DNA of 64,000 nt from Ruminococcus sp. (GTDB lineage Bacteria; Bacillota; Clostridia; Lachnospirales; Lachnospiraceae), in the NCBI GenBank assembly GCA_013911065.1, contig JACERV010000007.1, forward strand, positions 1 to 64,000, written 5' to 3'. The translations under genes and the position numbers were made by a program. The notes beneath the pieces are model-generated. The model saw only the letters and a program-made list of their open reading frames with translations, did no database searches and had not been told where the DNA came from. This document shows, piece by piece, positions 41,592 through 49,861 of this stretch (position 1 is its first letter; every line of letters begins with the position of its first letter).

Positions 41592-43262
41592 TTACTGTCT
41601 CGGAAGCAGGTGCAGTTTCCTGCATAACCGCAGTATTTTTGCTCCCCGCGGTAAATCCCGGATATCTTCTATAGAGAGCACCCCCAACTTCAATACGCTT
41701 ATTCCATAAACAATAACTGCAACTAATATGGAAACCGTCGTAGCAAAAAAGCGTCCGCCGATTAAAATATCCAGTACCATATGTACCGCATAGGTGACAA
41801 CCCCCATAATAACTGCCGCCAGTAATGGTTTCACAAAAGTCTTTTCTACCTCCTGCCTGTAGCCGCTTGCTTTATGGATCGCCCGCATATTCAAAATGCA
41901 CATACACAGCGCAAACACAATATTGCTTCCCACCAGTGCATAAATGTTCCACTTAAAGACAATCAGCATAATCAATAAAGTTGGGATATGTACTGCCAGC
42001 GAAATCGCCGCATTTTTTGCAGGCGTTGATATCTTGTCCAGCCCCTGTAAAATAGAGTTAGAAACAGTAGAAAGGCAGTACAGCACAAGGGTAACCGACC
42101 CGAGGGCCAGAATTGCAGCCGGGGTACGGCTGGAGTCATTAAACAACAGTACCATAATAGGAGATGCAAGTACTACAAATCCTACAAAACAGGGGATCGC
42201 AATCAACATAGTGAACCTCAGGGACTGACTGATTTTCTCGTAAACCTGGCGCCTATTGTTCGCTGCCGCTGCTTTGGTCATACTTGGGATGACAGAAGCA
42301 GCAAGCCCGTTTGCCATTGCAAGAGGAACATTTATCAGCACATTGTATTTGGCAGAATAGATTCCCAGAAGCGCCATATATTTTTCCTCTGCAAATCCCT
42401 GAGCCGCCATAATTTTATTGAAAATGGTCATATCCAGCAATTGATTGATATTATAAATGGCGGTACTGAAAATTATAGGAATAATGGTCAGTATCAAAAT
42501 CTTGAATATCCGGCTGTAGTCTTCCTGACGTTTCGTCTTGTCCGTACGAATCTGACGGTGTATGACACCCCGGTACACGTAAAAAGCAAAGGCCAGAAAG
42601 AAAAGCCCGAAGAGTGCTCCCGCAATTGTACCAAGAGTTGCCCCCGCCGCCCCGTAGGCCGGACCCAGTAATTCATTATTCTGTTTTTTAGCCGCCTGCA
42701 CCCCAATGTTAAAAAGTATGCCCGCTCCGAGCAAGCTGACCACTGCATTAACAATCTGCTCAATAATCTGGGATACTGCAGTCGGCACCATCGTGCCCAG
42801 TCCCTGAAAATATCCCCGCAGAACACCAAGAATAGAAACGATAAAAAGGCCGGGGGCCAAAACCTTCAGTGCATAAGCGCTGAGCGGTGATTCCATCAGG
42901 TGAGTTGAGATTGCATCTGCTCCAAAAAAAATAATAAGTGCAGATAAGGCACCAATTACCACCGAAAATACTAAAAAGCAAAGAAATACCCTAAAGGCAT
43001 TCCGGCGCTGCTTCATTGCCATTCTAGCCGAAACCAGTTTGGATACGGCAGTAGGAAGACTCAGGGAAGAAAGAATCAGTGCCGTGGAATAAACTTCAAA
43101 GGCATATCCATAGAACCCATTCCCCTCATCTCCTAAAATATTTGTCAATGGGATTCTGTATACAACCCCGATGATTTTCGTAATTACACCGGCAATTGCT
43201 AAAATTGCCCCCTGCACCAGAAAATCATCTTTTCCTCTTTTTTGCTTATGTGACTCGGCCAT
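41592..43262 (-). CDS. Polysaccharide/lipid flippase of the SpoVB/MurJ (MOP) family
   Basis: A 556-residue membrane protein with about 14 hydrophobic segments and the N-terminal signature of MOP exporters: VQGAILAIAGVITKIIGVVYRIPL. In Firmicutes this group includes YtgP/MurJ (lipid II flippase) and SpoVB (spore cortex). The nearby spore genes yqfC and yqfD lean to SpoVB, but MurJ function is equally possible. Start follows GGAGGAGACAT. It lies just downstream of ybeY. Confidence 0.88.
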   Translation of the reverse strand: MAESHKQKRGKDDFLVQGAILAIAGVITKIIGVVYRIPLTNILGDEGNGFYGYAFEVYSTALILSSLSLPTAVSKLVSARMAMKQRRNAFRVFLCFLVFSVVIGALSALIIFFGADAISTHLMESPLSAYALKVLAPGLFIVSILGVLRGYFQGLGTMVPTAVSQIIEQIVNAVVSLLGAGILFNIGVQAAKKQNNELLGPAYGAAGATLGTIAGALFGLFFLAFAFYVYRGVIHRQIRTDKTKRQEDYSRIFKILILTIIPIIFSTAIYNINQLLDMTIFNKIMAAQGFAEEKYMALLGIYSAKYNVLINVPLAMANGLAASVIPSMTKAAAANNRRQVYEKISQSLRFTMLIAIPCFVGFVVLASPIMVLLFNDSSRTPAAILALGSVTLVLYCLSTVSNSILQGLDKISTPAKNAAISLAVHIPTLLIMLIVFKWNIYALVGSNIVFALCMCILNMRAIHKASGYRQEVEKTFVKPLLAAVIMGVVTYAVHMVLDILIGGRFFATTVSILVAVIVYGISVLKLGVLSIEDIRDLPRGAKILRLCRKLHLLPRQ

Positions 43263-43283
43263 ATGTCTCCTCCGTCTATTCAG

Positions 43284-43781
43284 TTACCGCAATATCTGAA
43301 TGTTTTCTAAAATATCGTTCTGCTTTTTTTCCATAGTAAGGCGCTGTTCCTCCTCCATATGGTCATATCCAAATAAATGCAGCATACTATGGGCAATAAG
43401 AAAAGCATATTCCCGCCTTGGAGCGTGTCCATAGGCCTCTGCCTGGGAAAGAACCTTATCCTTGGAAATAACAATATCCCCAAGCATAAGTTCTCCTGAT
43501 TCCGGATTAAAGGCACCTTGGGGATTCTCCTCCAGTGGGGAAAAATCTCCTGGGGTCTCATATTCCAGCATGGGAAAAGAAAGCACATCCGTCACTTTGT
43601 CAATTTGGCGGAACATATGGTTCATTTCCCGGATATCCTCATCTGTGGTGAGCAGCAGGTTAATTTCTGCCTCATAGGGACAGCCCTCATATTCAAGAGC
43701 AGCCGTGATAACAAGTTCTGCTGTCTCTTTGGTATCAAAGGGTAAGGTTACATCCCCTTCTTCTTCCATGTATAGACTCAT
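43284..43781 (-). CDS. ybeY: Endoribonuclease YbeY (rRNA maturation factor)
   Basis: Metal-dependent RNase needed for 16S rRNA 3'-end maturation and ribosome quality control. From ATG 43781 it is 165 residues, ending in the zinc motif HSMLHLFGYDH; other signatures are REMNHMFRQIDKVTDVLSFPM and LGDIVIS. The frame extends to 43823 into the leader array, but ATG 43781 follows AAGGAGAAGATC. The order yqfC-yqfD-phoH-ybeY is standard for Firmicutes, here with a 170-nt CTAAG array inserted between phoH and ybeY. Confidence 0.95.
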   Translation of the reverse strand: MSLYMEEEGDVTLPFDTKETAELVITAALEYEGCPYEAEINLLLTTDEDIREMNHMFRQIDKVTDVLSFPMLEYETPGDFSPLEENPQGAFNPESGELMLGDIVISKDKVLSQAEAYGHAPRREYAFLIAHSMLHLFGYDHMEEEQRLTMEKKQNDILENIQILR

Positions 43782-43794
43782 GATCTTCTCCTTA

Positions 43795-43971
43795 CTTATG
43801 TTGCTTGGACTTGGTCTTTTCAAGTCCTAGTTACAAAGTACATCCTGTCGACTTGCTTATACTACTTAGTGAGGTTTTTTCGAACTTAGTAGTAAAGCAC
43901 AACCTGCTGGCTTAGTGAGGTTCTTTCGAACTTAGCAGCATGGTTGTTTCCTTAGTGATATGGATGCTTCC
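43795..43971 (-). repeat. Modular CTAAG leader array, copy C (between phoH and ybeY)
   Basis: Minus-strand words in order: GAAGCATCCATATCACTAAG, GAAACAACCATGCTGCTAAG, TTCGAAAGAACCTCACTAAG, CCAGCAGGTTGTGCTTTACT-ACTAAG, TTCGAAAAAACCTCACTAAG, TAGTATAAGCAAG, TCGACAGGATGTACTTTGTA, hairpin CTAGGACTTG-AAAAGAC-CAAGTCCAAG, CAACATAAG, then the ybeY ribosome site. The first word supplies the phoH stop codon (TAA at 43952-43954). Compared with copies A and B the hairpin differs at two base pairs, both compensated. Confidence 0.88.
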
Positions 43972-44977
43972 TTCTGTTGTTCTTTCTCGGTTTATAGCCT
44001 GATTTATTTTCCGGTCCCGTTCCTTTTTTCTCATAATCCTCGTAGGCTTTTACAATCTTCTGTACAAGCGGATGTCGCACAACATCCTTGCTTGTCAGTG
44101 TACAGAGGCTGATATCCTCAATGTTTTTTACCACGTTCACCGCTACGTCCAGTCCCGATGCAGCACCGGGCGGCAGGTCCTTCTGAGTGGAATCTCCTGT
44201 AATGACTACTTTTGAGCCAAATCCAATACGGGTCAAAAACATCTTCATCTGTGCAGGAGTTGTATTCTGGGCCTCATCCAGTATGATAAAGGCATTGTCC
44301 AGGGTACGGCCTCTCATATAGGCAAGGGGAGCCACTTCAATCAATCCCTTTTCAGAATTCTTCAAAAAACTTTCTGCTCCCATAATCTGGTATAGTGCAT
44401 CATACAAAGGCCGCAGGTAAGGATCAATTTTACTCTGCAGGTCCCCGGGAAGGAACCCTAACTTCTCTCCGGCTTCAATGGCGGGCCGGGTCAAAATAAT
44501 GCGGCTGACCTCATTACGCTTGAAGGCTGTGATTGCCATTGCCATTGCCAGATAGGTCTTTCCGGTTCCGGCCGGACCCAGTCCAAACGTAACCATCCCG
44601 CTTCGTATGGCATCCACATAGCGCTTCTGCCCCAAAGTCTTTGGTTTAATCGGTTTTCCCTGAAGCGTATGACAAATCAGATCCCGGTCAATTTCTATAA
44701 GTCCTGCCTCCTGGTCCTCAAGGACAAGAGAAATCGCATAATCCACATTCTGCTCCGTAATCCCATTTCCGCGGCGTGAAAGCTCGGTAAGCTGTTCCAG
44801 AACCCTCTTCACCTTTTCGGCAGCGGAGCCTTCTCCTAAAATCTTTGTTTCCCCATCTCTTGCAATCAGCGTGACGTGGAAGGTGCGTTCTAACTTTTTT
44901 GCATATGCATCAAACTGGCCGAAGACATTCTTCTCATGCCCGGCCGGTATATCAATCATCAGTTCTGACAGACTCAT
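43952..44977 (-). CDS. PhoH-family ATPase
   Basis: Predicted RNA-associated P-loop ATPase of 341 residues from ATG 44977. The PhoH domain (about 110-315) has GPAGTGKTYLAMAMA, the Walker B FIILDEAQNTTPAQMKMFLTRIG and VVITGDSTQKDLP; the N-terminus is a KH-like domain. The final residues RRKHPYH and the stop codon are encoded by the edge of leader array C, so the C-terminus may differ from that of relatives. Start overlaps yqfD by 26 nt. Linkage to ybeY suggests a shared rRNA/RNA role. Confidence 0.92.
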   Translation of the reverse strand: MSLSELMIDIPAGHEKNVFGQFDAYAKKLERTFHVTLIARDGETKILGEGSAAEKVKRVLEQLTELSRRGNGITEQNVDYAISLVLEDQEAGLIEIDRDLICHTLQGKPIKPKTLGQKRYVDAIRSGMVTFGLGPAGTGKTYLAMAMAITAFKRNEVSRIILTRPAIEAGEKLGFLPGDLQSKIDPYLRPLYDALYQIMGAESFLKNSEKGLIEVAPLAYMRGRTLDNAFIILDEAQNTTPAQMKMFLTRIGFGSKVVITGDSTQKDLPPGAASGLDVAVNVVKNIEDISLCTLTSKDVVRHPLVQKIVKAYEDYEKKGTGPENKSGYKPRKNNRRKHPYH

Positions 44978-46217
44978 CCTGTTCGTTCCTTTCAATTTCA
45001 ATGATTTCTGTATTAGCTTCCTCGGTTATACTCTCGTTTAGAAAAAGTTCCCCCACAGCAGTAGCTGCATTTTGGTCTATGTGTATTTTAACACTATTTT
45101 CCTTAATTTGAATACCTTTTTCCTGTAACTTTTTGGAAAATTGCTCGAAGTTTTCGCTCAATTCTTTCTGGAGTTCCTCTTTTGTATGTGTCTTCTCCTT
45201 TGAATTGTAAGATTTCACAACTTTCCTCCCATAAGATATAGGAAGATAAAAACTTTCGCCCAGCTTCAACTGGTGCTCACTGGTGTGCAGTTCCCACTCT
45301 TTATAGTTGTTTTTCAAAGTCCCCCCAGATAAAAGCCAGGACCCTATTTTAACATAATACAGGTTCTTTTGGGACTTTTCATAGTATTTCTTTTTATATT
45401 TTGTACTAATTGTGTCCTCATAATGCATTTGGGTATCTGCAAATATATCTGCATCTGATTTCTGGTACTGATAACCAACCACTTCCAGGCTGTCACTGAC
45501 TACTTCAACCCTGCCTGACACCAGAACATCTCCTTTAGACACTGTATCGCCCACATGGACCTGGGGAACACCAGATCTGGTAATAATACTGGTAATGACT
45601 CCGTCTTTGGCAGCAATCAAATCTGTGGGCTGTTTTGTCTCTTCCTGGTCTCCGCCAGTATCTTCCTCCTCCCGGAAGGTATCTTCATTTTCCTTTATCT
45701 GAATACGGAGTCTGCTTCCGTCTATAGAGGCAGACACCCAGACAATATCATCATACTCCTTCCGGATGTCTTTTACAATCTGTGCACAGTCCACCTTACT
45801 TTTTAACATATGGGGTGAGACTTCTTTGGTTTCCAAAAACTCCAGAAGTGTCTCGTTGGTCCATTTCTCATTGCCTTCAAAATGGATATCCCATATAAAG
45901 CTGGAATACAGATAAAGCAGCCCCAAACAGAGAAGAAGGCTCAGAAAAAAGAGCTTTCTTTTTCTGTATTTATGTATAAAAAAAGGAAGGCCCACTCTCA
46001 AGATAAGCACAATCCTTGTATGTGTCTTCCTGACAATCGGCCTCAGTTTTCGAAATCCTTTCAGGCTCATATACATCTCGTACGCATTACCGCAAGGCGT
46101 GAGTCCCCATATATAAATTTGATGATAGCTGCACAAGTTCAGAAACCGTTCCGGAGAGTAACCCTCCACACGGATTTTCACATAACCATGCATATACCGA
46201 ATAATTGACTGAATCAC
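44952..46217 (-). CDS. yqfD: Sporulation protein YqfD
   Basis: A 421-residue protein with one transmembrane segment (FFLSLLLCLGLLYLYSSFIW, about 88-107) and a large extracytoplasmic part. The N-terminal region resembles stage IV protein YqfD of Bacillus: GYVKIRVEGYSPERFLNLC and IYIWGLTPCGNAYEMYMSLKGF. It is expressed in the mother cell during sporulation in Bacillus. The start is a GTG after AAGGAAACT. It lies 12 nt after yqfC and overlaps phoH. Confidence 0.92.
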   Translation of the reverse strand: MIQSIIRYMHGYVKIRVEGYSPERFLNLCSYHQIYIWGLTPCGNAYEMYMSLKGFRKLRPIVRKTHTRIVLILRVGLPFFIHKYRKRKLFFLSLLLCLGLLYLYSSFIWDIHFEGNEKWTNETLLEFLETKEVSPHMLKSKVDCAQIVKDIRKEYDDIVWVSASIDGSRLRIQIKENEDTFREEEDTGGDQEETKQPTDLIAAKDGVITSIITRSGVPQVHVGDTVSKGDVLVSGRVEVVSDSLEVVGYQYQKSDADIFADTQMHYEDTISTKYKKKYYEKSQKNLYYVKIGSWLLSGGTLKNNYKEWELHTSEHQLKLGESFYLPISYGRKVVKSYNSKEKTHTKEELQKELSENFEQFSKKLQEKGIQIKENSVKIHIDQNAATAVGELFLNESITEEANTEIIEIERNEQDESVRTDD

Positions 46218-46229
46218 AGTTTCCTTACC

Positions 46230-46514
46230 TCACTTACAATATTCTAGCGATACTATCTTGCCTGTTATCTTCATTTCATCATTGGTATAATATTCTATCT
46301 GCAAATTCTTTCCCTGCAGTTTGATCTGATATCCTTTCGTCTGTACACGAATCAATATATCGGTGTATTCTATGATGCCCCGGTAATTTTCAATACAGAC
46401 TTCCCCCGCTCCGATAATCGTTACGACGGCTGCGCCCAGGACAACATCCTTAGGCATACTTGCAGCAGATGCAAGCCTTTCCTTTAATCTTTCATTTTCC
46501 TTTTCTTTGCCCAT
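46230..46514 (-). CDS. yqfC: Sporulation protein YqfC (YabP/YqfC family)
   Basis: A 94-residue protein of the YabP/YqfC spore family, with the core VVTIIGAGEVCIENYRGIIEY and GYQIKLQGKNLQIEYYTNDEMKITGKI. It is encoded before yqfD as in Bacillus and clostridia. The annotated ATG has no Shine-Dalgarno site and lies only 6 nt after a hairpin (46520-46563) that terminates the tag gene; see findings. Confidence 0.9.
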   Translation of the reverse strand: MGKEKENERLKERLASAASMPKDVVLGAAVVTIIGAGEVCIENYRGIIEYTDILIRVQTKGYQIKLQGKNLQIEYYTNDEMKITGKIVSLEYCK

Positions 46515-46519
46515 ATAGA

Positions 46520-46563
46520 AATGCCACGCATACGCCCTTTATTTGTAGTATATGTGCGGCATT
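46520..46563 (-). terminator. Hairpin between tag and yqfC
   Basis: Stem AATGCCACGCATA / TATGTGCGGCATT (13 positions, two mismatched) with an 18-nt loop; T-rich sequence follows on both sides (TTTTTGTC on plus, TTTCTATAT on minus). It lies downstream of tag and reaches to within 6 nt of the yqfC start. Confidence 0.65.
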
Positions 46564-46646
46564 TTTGTCTTATTCTTAAGTTGCTCCAACTCATTTACTT
46601 CTCGCAGAGAGACTCTCCTGCCTGGAGATTGTATCATACATATGCA

Positions 46647-47225
46647 TTAATGCCGTTTATAGAAAGCACAGGATACCAGATGGTCATTCACCATCCCTAC
46701 TGCCTGCATAAAGGAATAAATAATCGTTGTACCCACAAATTTAAAACCACGTTTTTTCAAATCCTTGCTTATAGCATCCGAAATGGATGTATTTGCAGGA
46801 ACATCCTCTATTTTAGTCCATGCATTCACAATTGGCTTGTTATCTACAAATTTCCATAAGTAGTTGTCCAGAGAGCCAAATTCCTCACAGAGCTTGAAAT
46901 ACGCTTTTGCATTGTTGACAACAGCATTTACCTTGAGCTTGTTTTTAATAACCCCATTGTTCTGCAAAAGTGATTCAATCTTTGCATCATCATATGTAAC
47001 AAGAATTGCAGGATCAAAATCATCAAATGCCTCACATAATGTATCCATCTTTTTTAGAATCGTTGACCAGCTAAGTCCAGCCTGCTTTCCTTCCAATATT
47101 AACATTTTGAACAGCTTTCTGTCATCATGCACAGGGATACCCCATACTTTGTCATGATATTCCTGCTCCAGTTCACTTTTTACTGCCCAATCACACCTTT
47201 TTATTTCATTCACATCTATACACAC
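46647..47225 (-). CDS. tag: DNA-3-methyladenine glycosylase I
   Basis: Base-excision repair enzyme that removes 3-methyladenine. About 192 residues from GTG 47225, which lies 9 nt after GAGGAGGG. Signatures: RCDWAVKSELEQEYHDKVWG at the N-terminus, LEGKQAGLSWSTILKK and GFKFVGTTIIYSFMQAVGMVNDH near the end; the Cys and His residues that bind zinc in Tag are present at both termini. It is monocistronic, between the malic enzyme terminator and the yqf operon. Confidence 0.93.
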   Translation of the reverse strand: MCIDVNEIKRCDWAVKSELEQEYHDKVWGIPVHDDRKLFKMLILEGKQAGLSWSTILKKMDTLCEAFDDFDPAILVTYDDAKIESLLQNNGVIKNKLKVNAVVNNAKAYFKLCEEFGSLDNYLWKFVDNKPIVNAWTKIEDVPANTSISDAISKDLKKRGFKFVGTTIIYSFMQAVGMVNDHLVSCAFYKRH

Positions 47226-47273
47226 TACCTGCAACCCTCCTCTAAGAATTTTTAGTTATCTGCTATAATATTT

Positions 47274-47312
47274 AAGGACACAGTCTCCCAAAACAAGAGA
47301 AACCGTGTCCTT
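47274..47312 (-). terminator. Terminator after the malic enzyme gene
   Basis: Stem AAGGACAC / GTGTCCTT extended by GTCTC / GAGAAAC with a loop of about 9 nt, 30 nt past the malic enzyme stop. The U run on the minus strand is weak, so efficiency is uncertain. Confidence 0.65.
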
Positions 47313-47341
47313 CTTTATAAGTATACGCAAGCCCGACCTTC

Positions 47342-48514
47342 TTAGATTCTTGCTACACCTGTTTTTCTTGCTGCTTCCGCAACCGCTTCTGCAACTGCCT
47401 TTGCAACTCGTTTATCAAATGGATTCGGAATAATATAATCCGGACACAACTTATCTTCTTCTACCAATCCTGCAATCGCATAAGCTGCAGCCACTTTCAT
47501 TTCATCGTTAATGTCTTTTGCACGTACATCCAGTGCACCGCGGAAAATGCCTGGGAATGCCAGTACATTGTTAATCTGGTTAGGGAAATCACTTCTTCCA
47601 GTACCTATTACAGCAGCTCCTGCATTTTTGGCTAAATCCGGCATAATTTCCGGAACAGGATTTGCCATCGGGAAGAGAATCGGCTTATCAGCCATGCTCC
47701 TTACCATTTCCTCTGTGACAGTACCCGGAGCAGATACACCGATAAACACATCTGCGCCTTTTAATACTTCTGCCATTGTTCCTTTTTCCATGTCCTGATT
47801 ACAGATCTCTGCCATCTCCATTTTTTCTGAGTTTAAGTTTTCTCGTCCTTTATAGATTGCTCCCTGGCGGTCACACATAATAACATTTTTGAGCCCTAAG
47901 CTTACCAAAAGTTTTATAATAGCAATTCCGGCTGCACCTGCACCAGAGGTAACTACTTTCACTTCATCCAGGTTTTTCCCAACCAGTTTCAGTGCATTGA
48001 TAAGAGCTGCCGCTGTTACAACTGCTGTACCATGCTGGTCATCATGAAAAATCGGGATATCACAGCATTCTTTTAACCTTCTTTCGATTTCAAAGCATCT
48101 TGGCGCAGAGATATCTTCCAGGTTTACCCCTCCGAAGCTTCCTGCTAAAAGGCTGACTACCTTTACAATTTCATCTACATCTTTGGTGCGCACACACAAA
48201 GGGAATGCATCCACATCACCAAATGTTTTAAACAATACGCATTTTCCTTCCATAACAGGCATTCCTGCTTCCGGCCCGATATCTCCCAGACCTAATACAG
48301 CAGTTCCGTCTGTAATAACTGCCACCATATTCGCGCGGCGCGTATATTTATATGATAAATCTACATCTTCTGAGATTTCCAAACAAGGCTCTGCAACTCC
48401 TGGAGTATATGCAACGGACAATTCTTCTGGTGTTTCAAGTTTTGTTCTGCTAATTACTTCAATCTTACCTGCCCACTCTTCATGCTGTTTTAATGCAAAT
48501 TCTTTCTTGTCCAT
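47342..48514 (-). CDS. Malic enzyme (malate dehydrogenase, decarboxylating)
   Basis: Converts malate to pyruvate and CO2 with NAD(P). From ATG 48514 it is 390 residues, the short bacterial form without a phosphotransacetylase domain. Signatures: VAYTPGVAEPCLEI, GLGDIGPEAGMPVMEGK (with the metal/catalytic lysine region), IPIFHDDQHGTA and a nucleotide-binding VTSGAGAAGIAIIKLL. ATG is preceded by AAGGAG. It lies 20 nt after the LDH/MDH-family gene; the pair suggests a link between malate, pyruvate and possibly oxaloacetate. Confidence 0.94.
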   Translation of the reverse strand: MDKKEFALKQHEEWAGKIEVISRTKLETPEELSVAYTPGVAEPCLEISEDVDLSYKYTRRANMVAVITDGTAVLGLGDIGPEAGMPVMEGKCVLFKTFGDVDAFPLCVRTKDVDEIVKVVSLLAGSFGGVNLEDISAPRCFEIERRLKECCDIPIFHDDQHGTAVVTAAALINALKLVGKNLDEVKVVTSGAGAAGIAIIKLLVSLGLKNVIMCDRQGAIYKGRENLNSEKMEMAEICNQDMEKGTMAEVLKGADVFIGVSAPGTVTEEMVRSMADKPILFPMANPVPEIMPDLAKNAGAAVIGTGRSDFPNQINNVLAFPGIFRGALDVRAKDINDEMKVAAAYAIAGLVEEDKLCPDYIIPNPFDKRVAKAVAEAVAEAARKTGVARI

Positions 48515-48534
48515 GTCTTTTATTCTCCTTTTTC

Positions 48535-49482
48535 TTATTGCTCTTTTACCTGTGTCCAAAACTCCTTCAAAAGTTCTACTGAATGATTCATAGCTTCTGT
48601 CTCTTCTTGATTCATAGGAACATCAAAAGCTTTCTCAATACCATCCCAGCCAATACGGCATGGAAGGGAAGCTGCAACTCCTGCCCATTCTCCGAAACTG
48701 TCGTCCAGGACATGTGCCGCAGGAAGTACTGCCTTATCATCATTTATAATTGATTCCACAATTGTAGAAACTGACATTGCAACTCCATAGAAAGTAGCGC
48801 CTTTTAGTCCAATTACTTCCGCACCGCCATTCTTTGTGTGTTCTGCAATCTCTGCCTTGTCAAGGGAAATCCCCGTTTGCTCCTCATATTCTTTCAGAGG
48901 AAGGCCTCCTATTGTAGCCGAACTCCATACAGCAACCTGGCTGTCCCCATGCTCTCCCACAATATATGCCTGAACATCTTTCACATTTACCCCCAGCTCT
49001 GTACTGATATTATAGCGGAATCTTGCAGTATCCAGAGAAGTTCCGCTTCCGATTACTCTGTGTGAGGGAAGTCCTGAAAATTCTTTCACTGCTGTAGTCA
49101 TCACATCTGCCGGATTAGAAACTACAATAATCAGCGGGTTTTCCGCATATTTCATAATGCTTTCTGTGATACTTCTGATAATGGAAACATTTGTTTTCGC
49201 CAGTTCCAGCCGTGTCTGCCCCGGCTTTCTTGCAATTCCTGCGGTAATAATGATCATCCGTGCATCTGCACACTCTTCATATCCGCCTTGTCTTACCTGG
49301 ACTTGCTTATGGAAGCTGGTTCCATGTGCAATATCGATGGCTGCTCCCTTCGCCTTGTCCTGGGCTACATCGACTAAAACGATGTCATTTGCCTGGACTT
49401 TTACCATGAGAGTATAGGCGATTGCTTCCCCTACATTTCCCGCACCGATTACTACGATTTTGTCTTTGCTTTTGTTCTTCAT
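48535..49482 (-). CDS. Lactate/malate dehydrogenase family enzyme (substrate unclear)
   Basis: A 315-residue NAD-dependent 2-hydroxyacid dehydrogenase. It has VVIGAGNVGEAIAY, the catalytic EHGDS histidine, and the RVIGSGTSLDTARFR segment typical of lactate dehydrogenases. However, the specificity loop reads AGIARKPGQTR: the residue that is Gln in LDH (position 102) is Arg85 here, the MDH-type residue. Most pipelines would call it L-lactate dehydrogenase; malate or another 2-oxoacid is equally possible. It is followed by a malic enzyme gene, which supports the malate reading. Confidence 0.85.
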   Translation of the reverse strand: MKNKSKDKIVVIGAGNVGEAIAYTLMVKVQANDIVLVDVAQDKAKGAAIDIAHGTSFHKQVQVRQGGYEECADARMIIITAGIARKPGQTRLELAKTNVSIIRSITESIMKYAENPLIIVVSNPADVMTTAVKEFSGLPSHRVIGSGTSLDTARFRYNISTELGVNVKDVQAYIVGEHGDSQVAVWSSATIGGLPLKEYEEQTGISLDKAEIAEHTKNGGAEVIGLKGATFYGVAMSVSTIVESIINDDKAVLPAAHVLDDSFGEWAGVAASLPCRIGWDGIEKAFDVPMNQEETEAMNHSVELLKEFWTQVKEQ

Positions 49483-49615
49483 ATATGCACTCCTTTTCTT
49501 TAATGTATCACTGCCTCATGTGTACAAGAGCTGTCTTCCCAAATTGCTAATTCAGGATGTAAATAGCCTGTTTCCCTATGTTTTAGACTGTTTTTGTCTT
49601 GCACTGAAAGTTACA

Positions 49616-49643
49616 AAAATAGGTATCATATATAAACTGTAAA
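49616..49643 (-). promoter_or_regulatory. Candidate promoter of the LDH/MDH-malic enzyme operon
   Basis: Minus strand TTTACA and TATTTT with a 16-nt spacer, about 130 nt before the start codon. The match is moderate. The 379-nt gap between this operon and the divergent aldehyde dehydrogenase gene holds this, the promoter at 49798-49826, and no recognisable gene. Confidence 0.35.
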
Positions 49644-49797
49644 AAAAACCAATTTTCCTAAAAATTCTACCACATTTTGACTTTTATGTCAATCTGAAAG
49701 CGTTCCATTATCTCTGTCAAAAACGTGCAAAACGGACCATTGTTCTTGTCAGTTAATAGTATTCCTCATTGCTTCATAATATATAACCGATAAAACA

Positions 49798-49826
49798 TTG
49801 ACGCGATAAAACAGCAATGATAGAAT
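49798..49826 (+). promoter_or_regulatory. Sigma-A promoter of the aldehyde dehydrogenase gene
   Basis: TTGACG, a 17-nt spacer and TAGAAT: 5 of 6 at each box. The start codon lies 36 nt downstream of the -10 box, after CAGGAGGT. Confidence 0.8.
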
Positions 49827-49861
49827 ATGTATAAAATTGAATATTCAGGAGGTAAAGCAGC

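Noticed and set aside
43205-43262. CATAAGCAAAAAAGAGGAAAAGATG inside the flippase gene as another leader end
   Set aside because: It lies within the coding N-terminus (SHKQKRGKDD), the ATG is out of frame, and a good ribosome site precedes the annotated start. Chance similarity is likely.
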